In this document: in pieces, positions 26,951 to 35,661 of the stretch
How positions within the stretch are numbered: the first letter of the stretch is position 1
Layout: each line of letters opens with the position of its first letter
Assembly (NCBI RefSeq): GCF_900090145.1
Contig: NZ_FMHI01000017.1
Span: 62,001 to 126,000, forward strand
Length of the DNA stretch: 64,000 nt
From: Streptomyces sp. WMMB 322
GTDB taxonomy: Bacteria; Actinomycetota; Actinomycetes; Streptomycetales; Streptomycetaceae
Direction: 5' to 3'
Made by a program: the position numbers and the translations under genes
The notes under the pieces: generated by a model
The model's input: the letters and a program-made list of their open reading frames with translations, nothing else
Databases searched by the model: none
Told to the model about the DNA's origin: nothing

Positions 26951-28491
26951 CGACGGACCGCACGGAAGAGAGAGCCGGCAGCGCACGCATCGCGACCCGT
27001 CCGGAGCCGGGAGGCTCCCCGGACGGAAGCACCGCGGTGAAGCCCCCTCAGCCGGCGGGCGACCGGACCGTACCCACGCCCGTGGGCGGCCTGCGCAAGC
27101 GGCGGAACCTGCTGCGCCTGCGCCACCGGGGCAGCGCGGCGATCGCCGCAGCCGACGCGGCCGCCTCCGCGTCGGTCGTAGCGGCGGTCGGCGGCGGGAC
27201 GGAGGCGGACATCCTGCTGCTCGGGCCCGTCGTCCTCGGGACGCTCGCCCTCAACGCCCAGGCCGGCCTGTACCGGCCGGGGCTGCGGACGTACGCGCTC
27301 GACGAGTTTCCCGCGCTGACCGCCCGGGCGGCGCTGGCCTGGTGCGTGGCCGCCGCACTCCTCGCGTCGTTCGACAGCCCGTCGGCCCTGAGCTGGGTGG
27401 TCCTGCTCGCAGCCGTCGCGGCGAACGCCGCTCTCGCGGGCACCGGACGCGCCCTGGTGCACGGCTTCCGGAGGATCAGGGCACGGCGCCGGCCGCGCCC
27501 TGCGCTCATCGTCGGCAGCGGGCGCCTGGCCCGTACGGTCGCGGACGTCTTCGCAGAGCACCCCCGCTACGGGCTGCGGCCGGTCGGATTCGTCGACCTC
27601 GTCGGCGCAGCGGACGGCGACGGCGGCGAAAGCGACGCCGAGGACGGTGACGCGCCGCTTCCCGTGGTCGTGGTGCTGGAGGACGTGACGAGAGCGGTCA
27701 TCCAGAACACCGTCCGGGACGTGGTGTTCCTGCGCTCTCCCTGGGAGGAGCCGCAGAACGCCCTGCTGGCGAAGGCGTTGGGCGAACGCGGCGTGGCCGG
27801 CTGGCTGGTGCGGCCCGGCTGCGCGGTCGGAGTGCACGGCACGCACGACGCCGGCCCCGCTCACGTGTGGGGGTTCTCGTGCAGGCGCCTGTCCCTGGAG
27901 TGCCCCGGTTCCGGCTGGAGCTGGCGCAAGCGGCTCCTCGACCTGGCGCTGGTCGTTCCGGCGCTGGTCGTCGCCGCTCCGCTGCTGGCCGCCTGCGCGC
28001 TTGCCGTGCGGATCTCGGACGGGCCCGGGGTCGTCTTCCGGCAGGAGCGCGTGGGCCTCGGGGGCGGCCCGTTCACGCTGCTGAAGTTCCGCACGCTGCG
28101 ACCCGCGAACGAGACGGAGTCGGCGACGCGGTGGAGCGTCGCCGGAGACGAGCGGATGAGCACGGTGGGCCGGCTGCTGCGCCGCACGTCGCTGGACGAG
28201 CTGCCGCAGCTGTGGAACGTGCTGCGCGGCGACATGAGCCTGGTCGGGCCGCGTCCCGAACGCCCCTATTTCGTGGAGCAGTTCAGCAAGGACCACCCGG
28301 GCTACGCCGACCGGCACCGTTCGCCCGTCGGCATCACCGGCCTCGCCCAGGTGTACGGGCTGCGCGGCAACACCTCCATCGAGGACCGGGCGCGCTTCGA
28401 CAACCACTACATCGAGACGTGGTCTCTGTGGCAGGACGTACGGATCATGTTCCGCACCGTGACCTCGTTCTTCCGCCTCGAAGGACGGTGA
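26947..28491 (+). CDS. Polyprenyl-phosphate sugar-1-phosphate transferase (initiating PGT)
   Basis: A 514-residue WbaP/CpsE-like protein. A variable N-terminal membrane region and CoA-binding-like domain ('ALIVGSGRLARTVADVFAEH') precede the catalytic PGT domain (about residues 318-514): a membrane anchor 'KRLLDLALVVPALVVAAPL', then 'FRQERVGLGGGPFTLLKFRT', 'RRTSLDELPQLWNVLRGDMS', 'LVGPRPERPYFV' and 'PVGITGLAQVYGLRG'. The DEL/PQ and RPE motifs are intact. It transfers the first sugar phosphate to undecaprenyl phosphate. Overlaps both neighbours by four bases. Confidence 0.93.
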   Translation: MTTDRTEERAGSARIATRPEPGGSPDGSTAVKPPQPAGDRTVPTPVGGLRKRRNLLRLRHRGSAAIAAADAAASASVVAAVGGGTEADILLLGPVVLGTLALNAQAGLYRPGLRTYALDEFPALTARAALAWCVAAALLASFDSPSALSWVVLLAAVAANAALAGTGRALVHGFRRIRARRRPRPALIVGSGRLARTVADVFAEHPRYGLRPVGFVDLVGAADGDGGESDAEDGDAPLPVVVVLEDVTRAVIQNTVRDVVFLRSPWEEPQNALLAKALGERGVAGWLVRPGCAVGVHGTHDAGPAHVWGFSCRRLSLECPGSGWSWRKRLLDLALVVPALVVAAPLLAACALAVRISDGPGVVFRQERVGLGGGPFTLLKFRTLRPANETESATRWSVAGDERMSTVGRLLRRTSLDELPQLWNVLRGDMSLVGPRPERPYFVEQFSKDHPGYADRHRSPVGITGLAQVYGLRGNTSIEDRARFDNHYIETWSLWQDVRIMFRTVTSFFRLEGR

Positions 28492-30062
28492 TCGGGGTGA
28501 CGGTCGCACTGCCGGAGAGCCGGCGTCCGCCGCTCGGCGACGGCGGCCGGAACGTCCCGGCGCATGACCCGGAGGGGAAGCGACGGACGAGCGCCCCGGG
28601 CGGACCCGGGGACCCGGACCGAACAGGCGCCACGGGCGGCGACCGCTGCGCACGGCGGCGGCCACGCGTGACGAGTGCGGCGTTCTGGCGCCGATGGGCG
28701 CCGATGGCGCCCGCCGTGGCCACCGTTCTGGTCCTGTGCATGCCGGTGCAGACCGGCGACGTGACCATGTCCGGAAAGGCCACCCCCGCAGACGCGGCTT
28801 CCCTGGTGCTTGTGGTGTGGTGCCTGGTGAGGCTGCTGCGCGGACGCGGCGGTCGGTTGACACCCATGGCGGCTTCGGTGCTCGGGGCACCGGCTGTCGC
28901 CTTCGCGGTGGCGACCGCCGCGTCCGCCGATCCCTCGGCGAGCGTGCCGGGCTTCGTGCGGTACATGCAGATCTTCGTGCTGATCCCGGGTGCGCTGCTG
29001 CTCCTGGTGCGCGGCACCAGGGACTTCCGGCTGCTGTGCTGGGCGATGGTCGTGCTGGCCCTGGTGCAGGGCGCGGTCGGTGTCGTGCAGAGCGTGACGC
29101 TCACCGGTGCCTCGTACATGGGCAAGGACGTGCGCGCCGTGGGCACGTTCGGGCCGCTGGACGTCATGGGGATGTCCACCGTCGTATCGCTCGGGCTGGT
29201 GGCCGCGTTCGCGCTCTGCCTCGCGGACCCGCGCGAGAGTTCACGGCGGCAGCGCGTCACCGCGATGGCGTGCGCCGCCGCGCTCGTGCCTCCGCTGGTC
29301 CTCTCCTACAGCCGCGGCGCGTGGATCGCCACGGCGGTCGCGTGCCTGGCGGTACTGCTGCTGGCTGGTGCGCGCCGGGCCGTGGCCGTCCTCCTCGCGC
29401 TGGCCGCCGCGTCGGTGGTGCTGGTGGGCGGCTTCGGGGTCGGCTCGTCGATGGTCGAGGAGCGGCTGACCAGCATCACCCACATCGGTTCCGCCCCGGA
29501 CCGGTCCGTCACCGACCGCTACAGCCTCTGGTCGGCGGCCACCTCGATGTGGCAGGACGATCCCCTGACGGGCGTCGGCCCGAAGAACTTCCCCGCGCAC
29601 CGCGACGGGCACGCCTCGGTGGGGCTCTCCTCGGGCAGCGACACCGCGGGAGCCGGCATGCAGTTCCAGAAGGAACCGCTGCTCTCCCCGCACAACATGT
29701 ATCTGCTCGTCCTCAGCGAGCAGGGCCTCATCGGCGCCGTGGCGTTCGTCGGCGGAGGCGGCGTACTTCTCCTGTGCGGGCTGCGGCGCCTGTACGCCGC
29801 CCGCCGGGCCCGGCCCGGCGGACCCACGGACGCCCCCGGCACCGCCGACTGCGGACTGGCTGCCGTCGGGCTTTTCGTGTGGCAGGGCGTCGACTTCCTC
29901 TACGCGGACATCGGCGGCCCCTCGACCGTGATGACCGCGGTCCTCCTGGGTGCCATCACCTGGTGGGCCCTGGTCTCCTCCCCCGCGGCCCCGGCCGCCG
30001 CCCCCCGCCCGGACTCGTCCGTGCCCACCGCCGACGGCAAGGCAGAGGCACCCGCCCGATGA
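28488..30062 (+). CDS. O-antigen ligase/polymerase-like membrane protein (Wzy/WaaL family)
   Basis: About 524 residues with some ten membrane helices. Family hallmarks are 'LVLSYSRGAWIATAVACLAV' (Wzy_C region) and the periplasmic-loop end 'GVGPKNFPAHRDG' with 'SPHNMYLLVLSEQGLIGAVA' (NxYL...E.G..G motif). In this context it most likely polymerises repeat units on the outer face. GTG 28488 overlaps the previous stop (GTGA); GTG 28497 is an alternative. The first 55 residues are polar and low complexity, typical of a cytoplasmic tail. Confidence 0.88.
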   Translation: MIGVTVALPESRRPPLGDGGRNVPAHDPEGKRRTSAPGGPGDPDRTGATGGDRCARRRPRVTSAAFWRRWAPMAPAVATVLVLCMPVQTGDVTMSGKATPADAASLVLVVWCLVRLLRGRGGRLTPMAASVLGAPAVAFAVATAASADPSASVPGFVRYMQIFVLIPGALLLLVRGTRDFRLLCWAMVVLALVQGAVGVVQSVTLTGASYMGKDVRAVGTFGPLDVMGMSTVVSLGLVAAFALCLADPRESSRRQRVTAMACAAALVPPLVLSYSRGAWIATAVACLAVLLLAGARRAVAVLLALAAASVVLVGGFGVGSSMVEERLTSITHIGSAPDRSVTDRYSLWSAATSMWQDDPLTGVGPKNFPAHRDGHASVGLSSGSDTAGAGMQFQKEPLLSPHNMYLLVLSEQGLIGAVAFVGGGGVLLLCGLRRLYAARRARPGGPTDAPGTADCGLAAVGLFVWQGVDFLYADIGGPSTVMTAVLLGAITWWALVSSPAAPAAAPRPDSSVPTADGKAEAPAR

Positions 30063-31954
30063 CGGAAACGCACGCCTCCCGCACCACCACCCAGGACGCG
30101 GCGACGTCGACGGGGCCCGGCACAGGAAGCGACGGCCCCGGCCGGAACGGCATCAGCGGCGGGAAGGGCGACGGAAGCACCCCGCCGCTGGGCAGGTTCC
30201 TCGCCCGTGCCGCCGTGATCACTGCCGCGCTCACGGCGGCCGGCGCGCTCTTCGGTCTGCTCCGCGACCAGGCGATCGCCGGCCTCTTCGGCGCCGACGC
30301 CGACACCGACGCCTTCCTCGTCGCATGGACCGTCCCGGAACTGGCCGCGACGCTGCTCATCGAGGACGCGATGGCGCTGATCCTCGTCCCCGCATTCAGC
30401 CTCGCCCTCTCGCGGCGCGGCGCCCGCTCCGGCTCCGGGGACGGCGGCGCCCTGCTCGGCGCGGACGCCGCAGACGACCCGGTGCTGGGTGTCGTACGGC
30501 GGACCCTGCCACGGCTGCTGCTGGGCCTCACCGCGACCGCCGGGCTGATGCTGCTCGCCGCCCCGCTGCTGGTGCGACTGCTGGCACCCGGTCTGCAGGA
30601 CGCGCGTACGGCGGTGGACTGCATGCGCCTGACGTCGCTGACCGTGGTGACCTTCGGGCTGGCCGGCTACTTCAGTGCCGCGCTGCGCGCCCACCGGCGC
30701 TTCGTAGCGCCCGCAGCAATCTACGTCGCGTACAACGTCGCGATCATCGCGGTCATGCTCGCCGGCCACTCCCTGTGGGGGGTGCGGTCGGCCGCCGTGG
30801 GGGTCGCGGTCGGCGGCGGCCTGATGGTGCTGGTCCAACTTCCCTCGTTCATCAGGCAGTTGCCCTCACGCGGGAAACGCAGGACACCGGCCGCGCTCCG
30901 CGGGACGGACGCCCCTGTACGGAACGCCCGCTCCAGAGCCGCGGTCCCGGCAGGGCCGGCGGGCTCGACGGAGCCGTCCGGTCCGGCCGGTCCGGCGGTC
31001 CCGGCACTCGCGCCGGCGGTCTCCGGCCAGGACGCCACACCCGCCGCCCCACCCGCTCCGGCTGCGGGCCCGGCCGCGAACTCCGGTCGCGTCGCGATGA
31101 TCGGCCTCGGTGTGCTGGCACCGGTCGCGACCTTCGCCGTCAGCCGCCAGGCACAGGTGCTCTTCGAGCGCTACCTCGCCTCGCCCCTGCCGGCGGGCGC
31201 CATCTCGCACCTCAACTACGCGCAGAAGGTCGCGCAGATGCCGATGGTGCTCTCGCTCATGGTGTGCACCGTCACGTTCCCCGTCGTGGCGCGCGCCATG
31301 GCGGACGGCGACAAGCTGCGGGCGCGGCTGCGTGTGGAGCGTGACCTGGCGCTGGTGGCCATCGTCGTGCTGCTGGGTGCCGCGTACGTCGTCGCCTGCG
31401 CGCCGCAGCTCATCCAGCTCCTCTTCGAGCGGGGTGCGTTCGACGCCGAGGACACCGACGGCACCGCCTCGGTGATGCGGGTCTACAGCTGCGGCCTGCT
31501 CGGTCACAGCCTGGCCGGCGCGCTGGTACGTCCGTTCTTCTCCGGCGCGCGGCCCACCTGGTACCCGGCCACGGTGATGGCCCTGGGGCTTCTCGTCACG
31601 GTCGTGGCGGGGGCGATCGCCGTGCGCCCGTGGGGAGTTCACGGCATCGCCGCGGCCAACGCGGCCGGGATCCTCACCGCCGCGCTGCTCCTCCTGCACG
31701 GCCTCGGTGCGCGCGTGGTCGCCATCGACGTTCGCCGGGTCGCCGCCGGGCTGGCCCGGTTGCTGCTGGCGGCTGCCGTCGCCTCCGCCGCGGGCTGGGG
31801 TGCGGGCCTGCTCGCCGGCGGTCCGCTGGCCGGTGCGGCGGCCGGCGGAGTGACCGTCCTCGTCGTCTTCGCGTCCGTGGCCCGCCTCGTGAGGGCCCCG
31901 GAGGTGCCTCAGCTGTTCGCCGTCGTCAAACGAAGGTTCGCTCATGTCCGCTGA
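30059..31954 (+). CDS. MurJ/MviN-like lipid flippase
   Basis: A 631-residue protein with 12-14 membrane helices and the MOP-superfamily start 'ALTAAGALFGLLRDQAIAGL' and 'GADADTDAFLVAWTVPELAA'. A long Pro/Ala-rich cytoplasmic insertion (about residues 276-342) separates the two lobes. In an exopolysaccharide operon it presumably acts as Wzx, moving undecaprenyl-linked repeat units across the membrane; lipid II is an alternative substrate, though a dedicated MurJ should exist elsewhere. The start overlaps the polymerase stop (ATGA). Confidence 0.88.
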   Translation: MTETHASRTTTQDAATSTGPGTGSDGPGRNGISGGKGDGSTPPLGRFLARAAVITAALTAAGALFGLLRDQAIAGLFGADADTDAFLVAWTVPELAATLLIEDAMALILVPAFSLALSRRGARSGSGDGGALLGADAADDPVLGVVRRTLPRLLLGLTATAGLMLLAAPLLVRLLAPGLQDARTAVDCMRLTSLTVVTFGLAGYFSAALRAHRRFVAPAAIYVAYNVAIIAVMLAGHSLWGVRSAAVGVAVGGGLMVLVQLPSFIRQLPSRGKRRTPAALRGTDAPVRNARSRAAVPAGPAGSTEPSGPAGPAVPALAPAVSGQDATPAAPPAPAAGPAANSGRVAMIGLGVLAPVATFAVSRQAQVLFERYLASPLPAGAISHLNYAQKVAQMPMVLSLMVCTVTFPVVARAMADGDKLRARLRVERDLALVAIVVLLGAAYVVACAPQLIQLLFERGAFDAEDTDGTASVMRVYSCGLLGHSLAGALVRPFFSGARPTWYPATVMALGLLVTVVAGAIAVRPWGVHGIAAANAAGILTAALLLLHGLGARVVAIDVRRVAAGLARLLLAAAVASAAGWGAGLLAGGPLAGAAAGGVTVLVVFASVARLVRAPEVPQLFAVVKRRFAHVR

Positions 31955-32867
31955 GTTCCGTGCCCGCATCCCCGCCCTGCCGCTGCCCTCGCCCCAGCGA
32001 CGTGTGCCCGTACCGGCGTCCGCACGCGAGCCCGCGGCCGCACCCGCGACCGCCCGCACAGGCACGCGGCGGCGGAGACCCCCGTGGGTGCTGATGTACC
32101 ACTCGGTCTCCGGCTGCACGGACGACCCGTACCGGATCACGGTCTCTCCGTACCGGCTCGACCGGCAGCTGCGCTGGCTGCGCGACCGCGGCCTGTCCGG
32201 CGTGAGCGTGGGCGAGCTGATGCGGGCGCGGGCGGCAGGACGCGACGCCGGACTGGTCGGGCTGACTTTCGACGACGGTTACGCCGACTTCGTCGACAGC
32301 GCCCTGCCCCTGCTGCACAGGCACGGATGCACGGCCACCGTCTTCGTGCTGCCCGGCCGGCTCGGCGGCATCAACGCCTGGGACGAACTCGGCCCGCGCA
32401 AGCCCCTCCTGGACGCCGAGGGCATCCGGACCGCAGCGGCCGAAGGCATGGAGATCGGCTCGCACGGCCTGATGCACACCGACCTGACCAAGGCCGACGA
32501 CGCCACCGTCGAACAGGAGACCAAGCAGAGCCGCGCGCTCGTCGCGGAGATCACCGGCACCGCCCCGGAGGGCTTCTGCTACCCGTACGGGACGGTCGAT
32601 CCCCGCGCCGTCGAGGCGGTGCGCGACGCCGGTTACGGCTATGCCTGCGCCATCGACCCGGGGGCGCTCACCTGCATGCACGCCCTGCCGAGGGTGCACA
32701 TCGACTCCGCCGACAACTCCGTGCGGCTGTTCCTGAAGCGGACGCTGAATCCGCTCCGCCGCAAGCCGCTTCCCCCCGAGCAGGGGCAGCCGGAGGACAC
32801 CGGCGCGGCGGCCGGAGAGGACGAGGACGAGGGCGCGGTCGGCAGCGGGACCGGAGGCGCCCGATGA
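31944..32867 (+). CDS. Polysaccharide deacetylase (CE4/NodB domain)
   Basis: A 307-residue protein with an N-terminal basic/proline-rich tail, then the NodB fold from 'WVLMYHSVSG'. Metal and catalytic residues are visible: 'LTFDDGYADF' (Asp110, Asp111) and 'GSHGLMHTDL' (His174, His178), followed by 'CYPYG'. It would remove N-acetyl groups from amino sugars of the polymer. No clear signal peptide is seen, which would leave it cytoplasmic or exported by another route. The start overlaps the flippase gene by 11 bases. Confidence 0.9.
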   Translation: MSAEFRARIPALPLPSPQRRVPVPASAREPAAAPATARTGTRRRRPPWVLMYHSVSGCTDDPYRITVSPYRLDRQLRWLRDRGLSGVSVGELMRARAAGRDAGLVGLTFDDGYADFVDSALPLLHRHGCTATVFVLPGRLGGINAWDELGPRKPLLDAEGIRTAAAEGMEIGSHGLMHTDLTKADDATVEQETKQSRALVAEITGTAPEGFCYPYGTVDPRAVEAVRDAGYGYACAIDPGALTCMHALPRVHIDSADNSVRLFLKRTLNPLRRKPLPPEQGQPEDTGAAAGEDEDEGAVGSGTGGAR

Positions 32868-34057
32868 AGGTCGCGCACGTCATCACCGGGCTCGGCGTGG
32901 GCGGAGCCGAGCAGCAACTGCGGCTGATGCTGCGCCACTTGCCCGTCCGCTGCGACGTGTTCACCCTCACCGCACCGGGTGTCGTGGCCGACGGTATCCT
33001 CGCCGACGGTCACCGCGTCACGCACCTGGGCATGACCGGGAACCTCGACGCGACGATCATGCCGCTGCTGGTCCACCTGCTCCGCGAAGGGCGCTACGAC
33101 CTCGTCCACACCCACCTCTACCGGGCCTGCCTGTACGGGCGCCTCGCGGCACGGCTCGCCGGAGTGCGTGCCGTCGTGGCCACGGAGCACTCCCTCGGCG
33201 ACGACACGATCGAAGGGAGGCGGCTCGGTCCGGGCATCCGCGCGCTGTATCTGGCCTCCGAGCGGCTGGGCTGCGCAACCGTCGCGGTGTCCGACACCGT
33301 CGCGCAGCGGCTGCGGCGCTGGGGCGTGCCCGCTTCCCGGCTGCACACCGTGCCCAACGGCATCGACGCCCGCCGCTTCCGCTTCGACCCCCTGGCCCGC
33401 GTCACCACACGCGGGCGGCTGGGCATTCCCCAGGACGCGTTCGTCGTGGGCGGCGTGGGGAGGCTGGTGCCGGGCAAGCACTTCGAGACGCTCGTGCGGG
33501 CGGTGTCCGTACTGCCGGACGCGCAACTGGTGTTGGTGGGCGACGGTCCCGAGCGCGAGACGCTCCGCGGCATCGCGACGGCACTCGGCTCGCTCGACCG
33601 CGTCCACATGCTCGGCGAGTGCGACGGGACGGTCGCCTCGGCCGATGCCGGCTCGTGGGAGATCCCGGACCTGCTCGCAGCGATGGACGTGTTCGTCTCG
33701 CCGTCGTCCGAGGAGTCCTTCGGGCTCGCCGTGCTGGAAGCCCTCGCGGCCGGGCTGCCGGCGCTGCACGTGACGTGCCCGGCCATCGACGACCTGCCGC
33801 CCGAGGAGGCACCCGGCGCCCGGCGCATCGGAACCGGCGTGCCCGAACTCACCGCGCTCCTCTGCGAGTACCGGAACGCGGAGCCCGTACGGCTGCCCGT
33901 ACCGCCCGTCGTGGAGCGCTACGACATCGTCCGCAGCGCCGAGCGGCTGATGGCCGTCTACCGCGCCGTGACAGGCGCACCGCAACTGCCCGCAACGGCA
34001 CCGGCCCCGGCCACGCCCGTACCGGCGCCGACATCGCTACCCCTGACAACGAGGTGA
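32864..34057 (+). CDS. Family 4-type glycosyltransferase
   Basis: A 397-residue GT-B enzyme with 'VITGLGVGGAEQQLRLMLRH' at the N-terminus (GGAE donor/acceptor loop), 'LVHTHLYRACLYGRLAARLA', 'HTVPNGIDARRFRFDP', 'VGRLVPGKHFETLVRA' and the EX7E motif in 'EESFGLAVLEALAAGLPALH'. The C-terminus carries an Ala/Pro/Thr-rich tail. Second sugar-adding enzyme of the operon; start overlaps the deacetylase stop by four bases. Confidence 0.9.
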   Translation: MKVAHVITGLGVGGAEQQLRLMLRHLPVRCDVFTLTAPGVVADGILADGHRVTHLGMTGNLDATIMPLLVHLLREGRYDLVHTHLYRACLYGRLAARLAGVRAVVATEHSLGDDTIEGRRLGPGIRALYLASERLGCATVAVSDTVAQRLRRWGVPASRLHTVPNGIDARRFRFDPLARVTTRGRLGIPQDAFVVGGVGRLVPGKHFETLVRAVSVLPDAQLVLVGDGPERETLRGIATALGSLDRVHMLGECDGTVASADAGSWEIPDLLAAMDVFVSPSSEESFGLAVLEALAAGLPALHVTCPAIDDLPPEEAPGARRIGTGVPELTALLCEYRNAEPVRLPVPPVVERYDIVRSAERLMAVYRAVTGAPQLPATAPAPATPVPAPTSLPLTTR

Positions 34058-34065
34058 GTCCTGCC

Positions 34066-35661
34066 ATGCCCAAAGCCGCACAGGGATCGTCCCAAAACCC
34101 CACCGCGGACGGCTCGGCGCGCACGGCGCAGTCCCGGAACGAAGCCCGCCCGCAAAAGCCCGGCAACGGCGACGGAGCGGGGGCCGCAACCCCCGAGGGC
34201 GCGGAGAGCGCCGGGGAGAAGAGCCCGGCCGGCACGTCCGAGAGCGACGCGGTGAAGTCCGAGGCGGCCGTGAAGACGGAGGCCACGGTGAAGTCCGAAG
34301 CCGCTGTGAAGTCCGAGGTGCCTGTGGAGTCCGAGGCGGCCGGCGCCGGGACCGACGCCCGGAGCAAAGCCGGGACCGGATCCGGCGCCAGGAGCGACAC
34401 CGGGCCCGAATCCAGGACGGACGGCACGACGGACACGAAGACGCAGCCGGTCACGAAGGCCGCGACCGGGGCGAAACCGGAGCCCGGCGCGAAACCAGAG
34501 GCCGGGGCGAAACCAAAGCCCGGCGCGAAACCAGAGGCCGGGGCGAAACCGGAGACCGGCGCGAAGCCGAAGACCGAGGACGTCGCCAAGTCCCGGTCCG
34601 GCGCGGGCACCGCCACCGGCACCGGCACCGCAGCCAAGCCCGGGGCCCGTCCGGCCAGGACCGGTTCCGGAACCAGCACGGGCACCGGCACCGGACCCGC
34701 CAAGGAGGCCGGCGCCGCAAAAGCCGGGAGGCTCAGGATCCGGAGCCGGAAGTCCAGGAAGGGAACCGGGAAGCCGGAGGCGGCGGCTCCGGCCGGATCC
34801 GCGGCCCCCCCGGCGAACGGGTCCGCGGCACCCCCGGCGAACGGCGGCAGCAGCAAGACCTCCGCCCTCACCAGAACAACTCCGCTCCGCAGCAACGCCG
34901 TTGTGACCGAGGGCTCTTCCGCCCGGTCCCGCAGCCGCACGCGCACCCCGAAGTCCTCCGTGTCCCCGGCGCGGCGGCTGTCCGTCCGGTTCAGGGCGTT
35001 GCTGCGCCGCACGCCCCGATGGTGGCCCCTGCCCGTCTGCCTCCTCCTGGGCGCCGGGGGCGGCGCCGGGTACTCGGTGATGACACCGCCGCAGTACTCG
35101 GCCGTCAGCTACGTCGTCGTCTCGCCGTCCGGCCGGTCGGAGGTGGGCGGCGCGCTCGGCTACGCGCAGGCGTTCGGCAAGATCGCGACGGATCCGATGA
35201 TCCTCGCCGACGCGGAGAAGCGGGCGGGCCTCCGCCGGGGCACGATCAGCGACGGCATCCAGGCGAGCACGTCGCCCGACGCCCCGATGGTGCAGATCAC
35301 CGCGACCTCGTCCAGCGCATCGCAGGCGGCGAAGAACGCCGACGCCGTCGCGAAAGCCCTCACCAAGACGGCCAAGGCCTCGGTGAAGCGGACCGGCGCA
35401 CGCCTGACCCTCCTCTCCGAGGCCGTGGCACCCGCGACGCCCGTCTCACCGTCCCGGGAGGTCGCGGTCGCCGTGGGTGCGTGCGCGGGCGGGCTGATCG
35501 GCGGGTTCGTGCTGCTCGTCCGTCCGCAGTCCCGTCGACGCCCGGAGTACACCGGCGTGCCCGTGACGGCCGGCGACGGCCGGGTGCCCGACGCGGCCCC
35601 CGGCGCGGGCGTCGCGGCCGAGCCCACGAGCGCCGACTCCCTGACCGAGGCAGGACGATGA
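34066..35661 (+). CDS. Wzz-like chain-length/co-polymerase protein with repetitive N-terminal tail
   Basis: A 531-residue protein. Residues 1 to about 315 form a low-complexity Lys/Ala/Glu/Pro tail with VKSEA-type repeats and six GAKPE(P/A/T) repeats. Then a membrane helix ('WWPLPVCLLLGAGGGAGYSV'), a small extracytoplasmic domain ('YSAVSYVVVSPSGRSEVGGA'), a second helix ('VAVAVGACAGGLIGGFVLLV') and a short tail follow. The two-helix layout matches polysaccharide co-polymerases; no Walker kinase domain is attached. ATG 34066 has GGTGA upstream; GTG 34054 would overlap the previous stop like other genes of this operon. Confidence 0.8.
   Translation: MPKAAQGSSQNPTADGSARTAQSRNEARPQKPGNGDGAGAATPEGAESAGEKSPAGTSESDAVKSEAAVKTEATVKSEAAVKSEVPVESEAAGAGTDARSKAGTGSGARSDTGPESRTDGTTDTKTQPVTKAATGAKPEPGAKPEAGAKPKPGAKPEAGAKPETGAKPKTEDVAKSRSGAGTATGTGTAAKPGARPARTGSGTSTGTGTGPAKEAGAAKAGRLRIRSRKSRKGTGKPEAAAPAGSAAPPANGSAAPPANGGSSKTSALTRTTPLRSNAVVTEGSSARSRSRTRTPKSSVSPARRLSVRFRALLRRTPRWWPLPVCLLLGAGGGAGYSVMTPPQYSAVSYVVVSPSGRSEVGGALGYAQAFGKIATDPMILADAEKRAGLRRGTISDGIQASTSPDAPMVQITATSSSASQAAKNADAVAKALTKTAKASVKRTGARLTLLSEAVAPATPVSPSREVAVAVGACAGGLIGGFVLLVRPQSRRRPEYTGVPVTAGDGRVPDAAPGAGVAAEPTSADSLTEAGR
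34468..34575 (+). repeat. Six tandem 18-bp units encoding GAKPEx
   Basis: Six consecutive 18-base units encode GAKPEP, GAKPEA, GAKPKP, GAKPEA, GAKPET and GAKPKT in the tail of the Wzz-like protein. Near-identical neighbouring units suggest length variation between strains. Confidence 0.9.

Noticed and set aside
25828..28890. A 1020-codon minus-strand open frame opposite the first exopolysaccharide genes
   Set aside because: Arg/Pro/Ala-rich composition typical of antisense frames in high-GC DNA; the plus strand carries recognisable GT4, PGT and polymerase genes.
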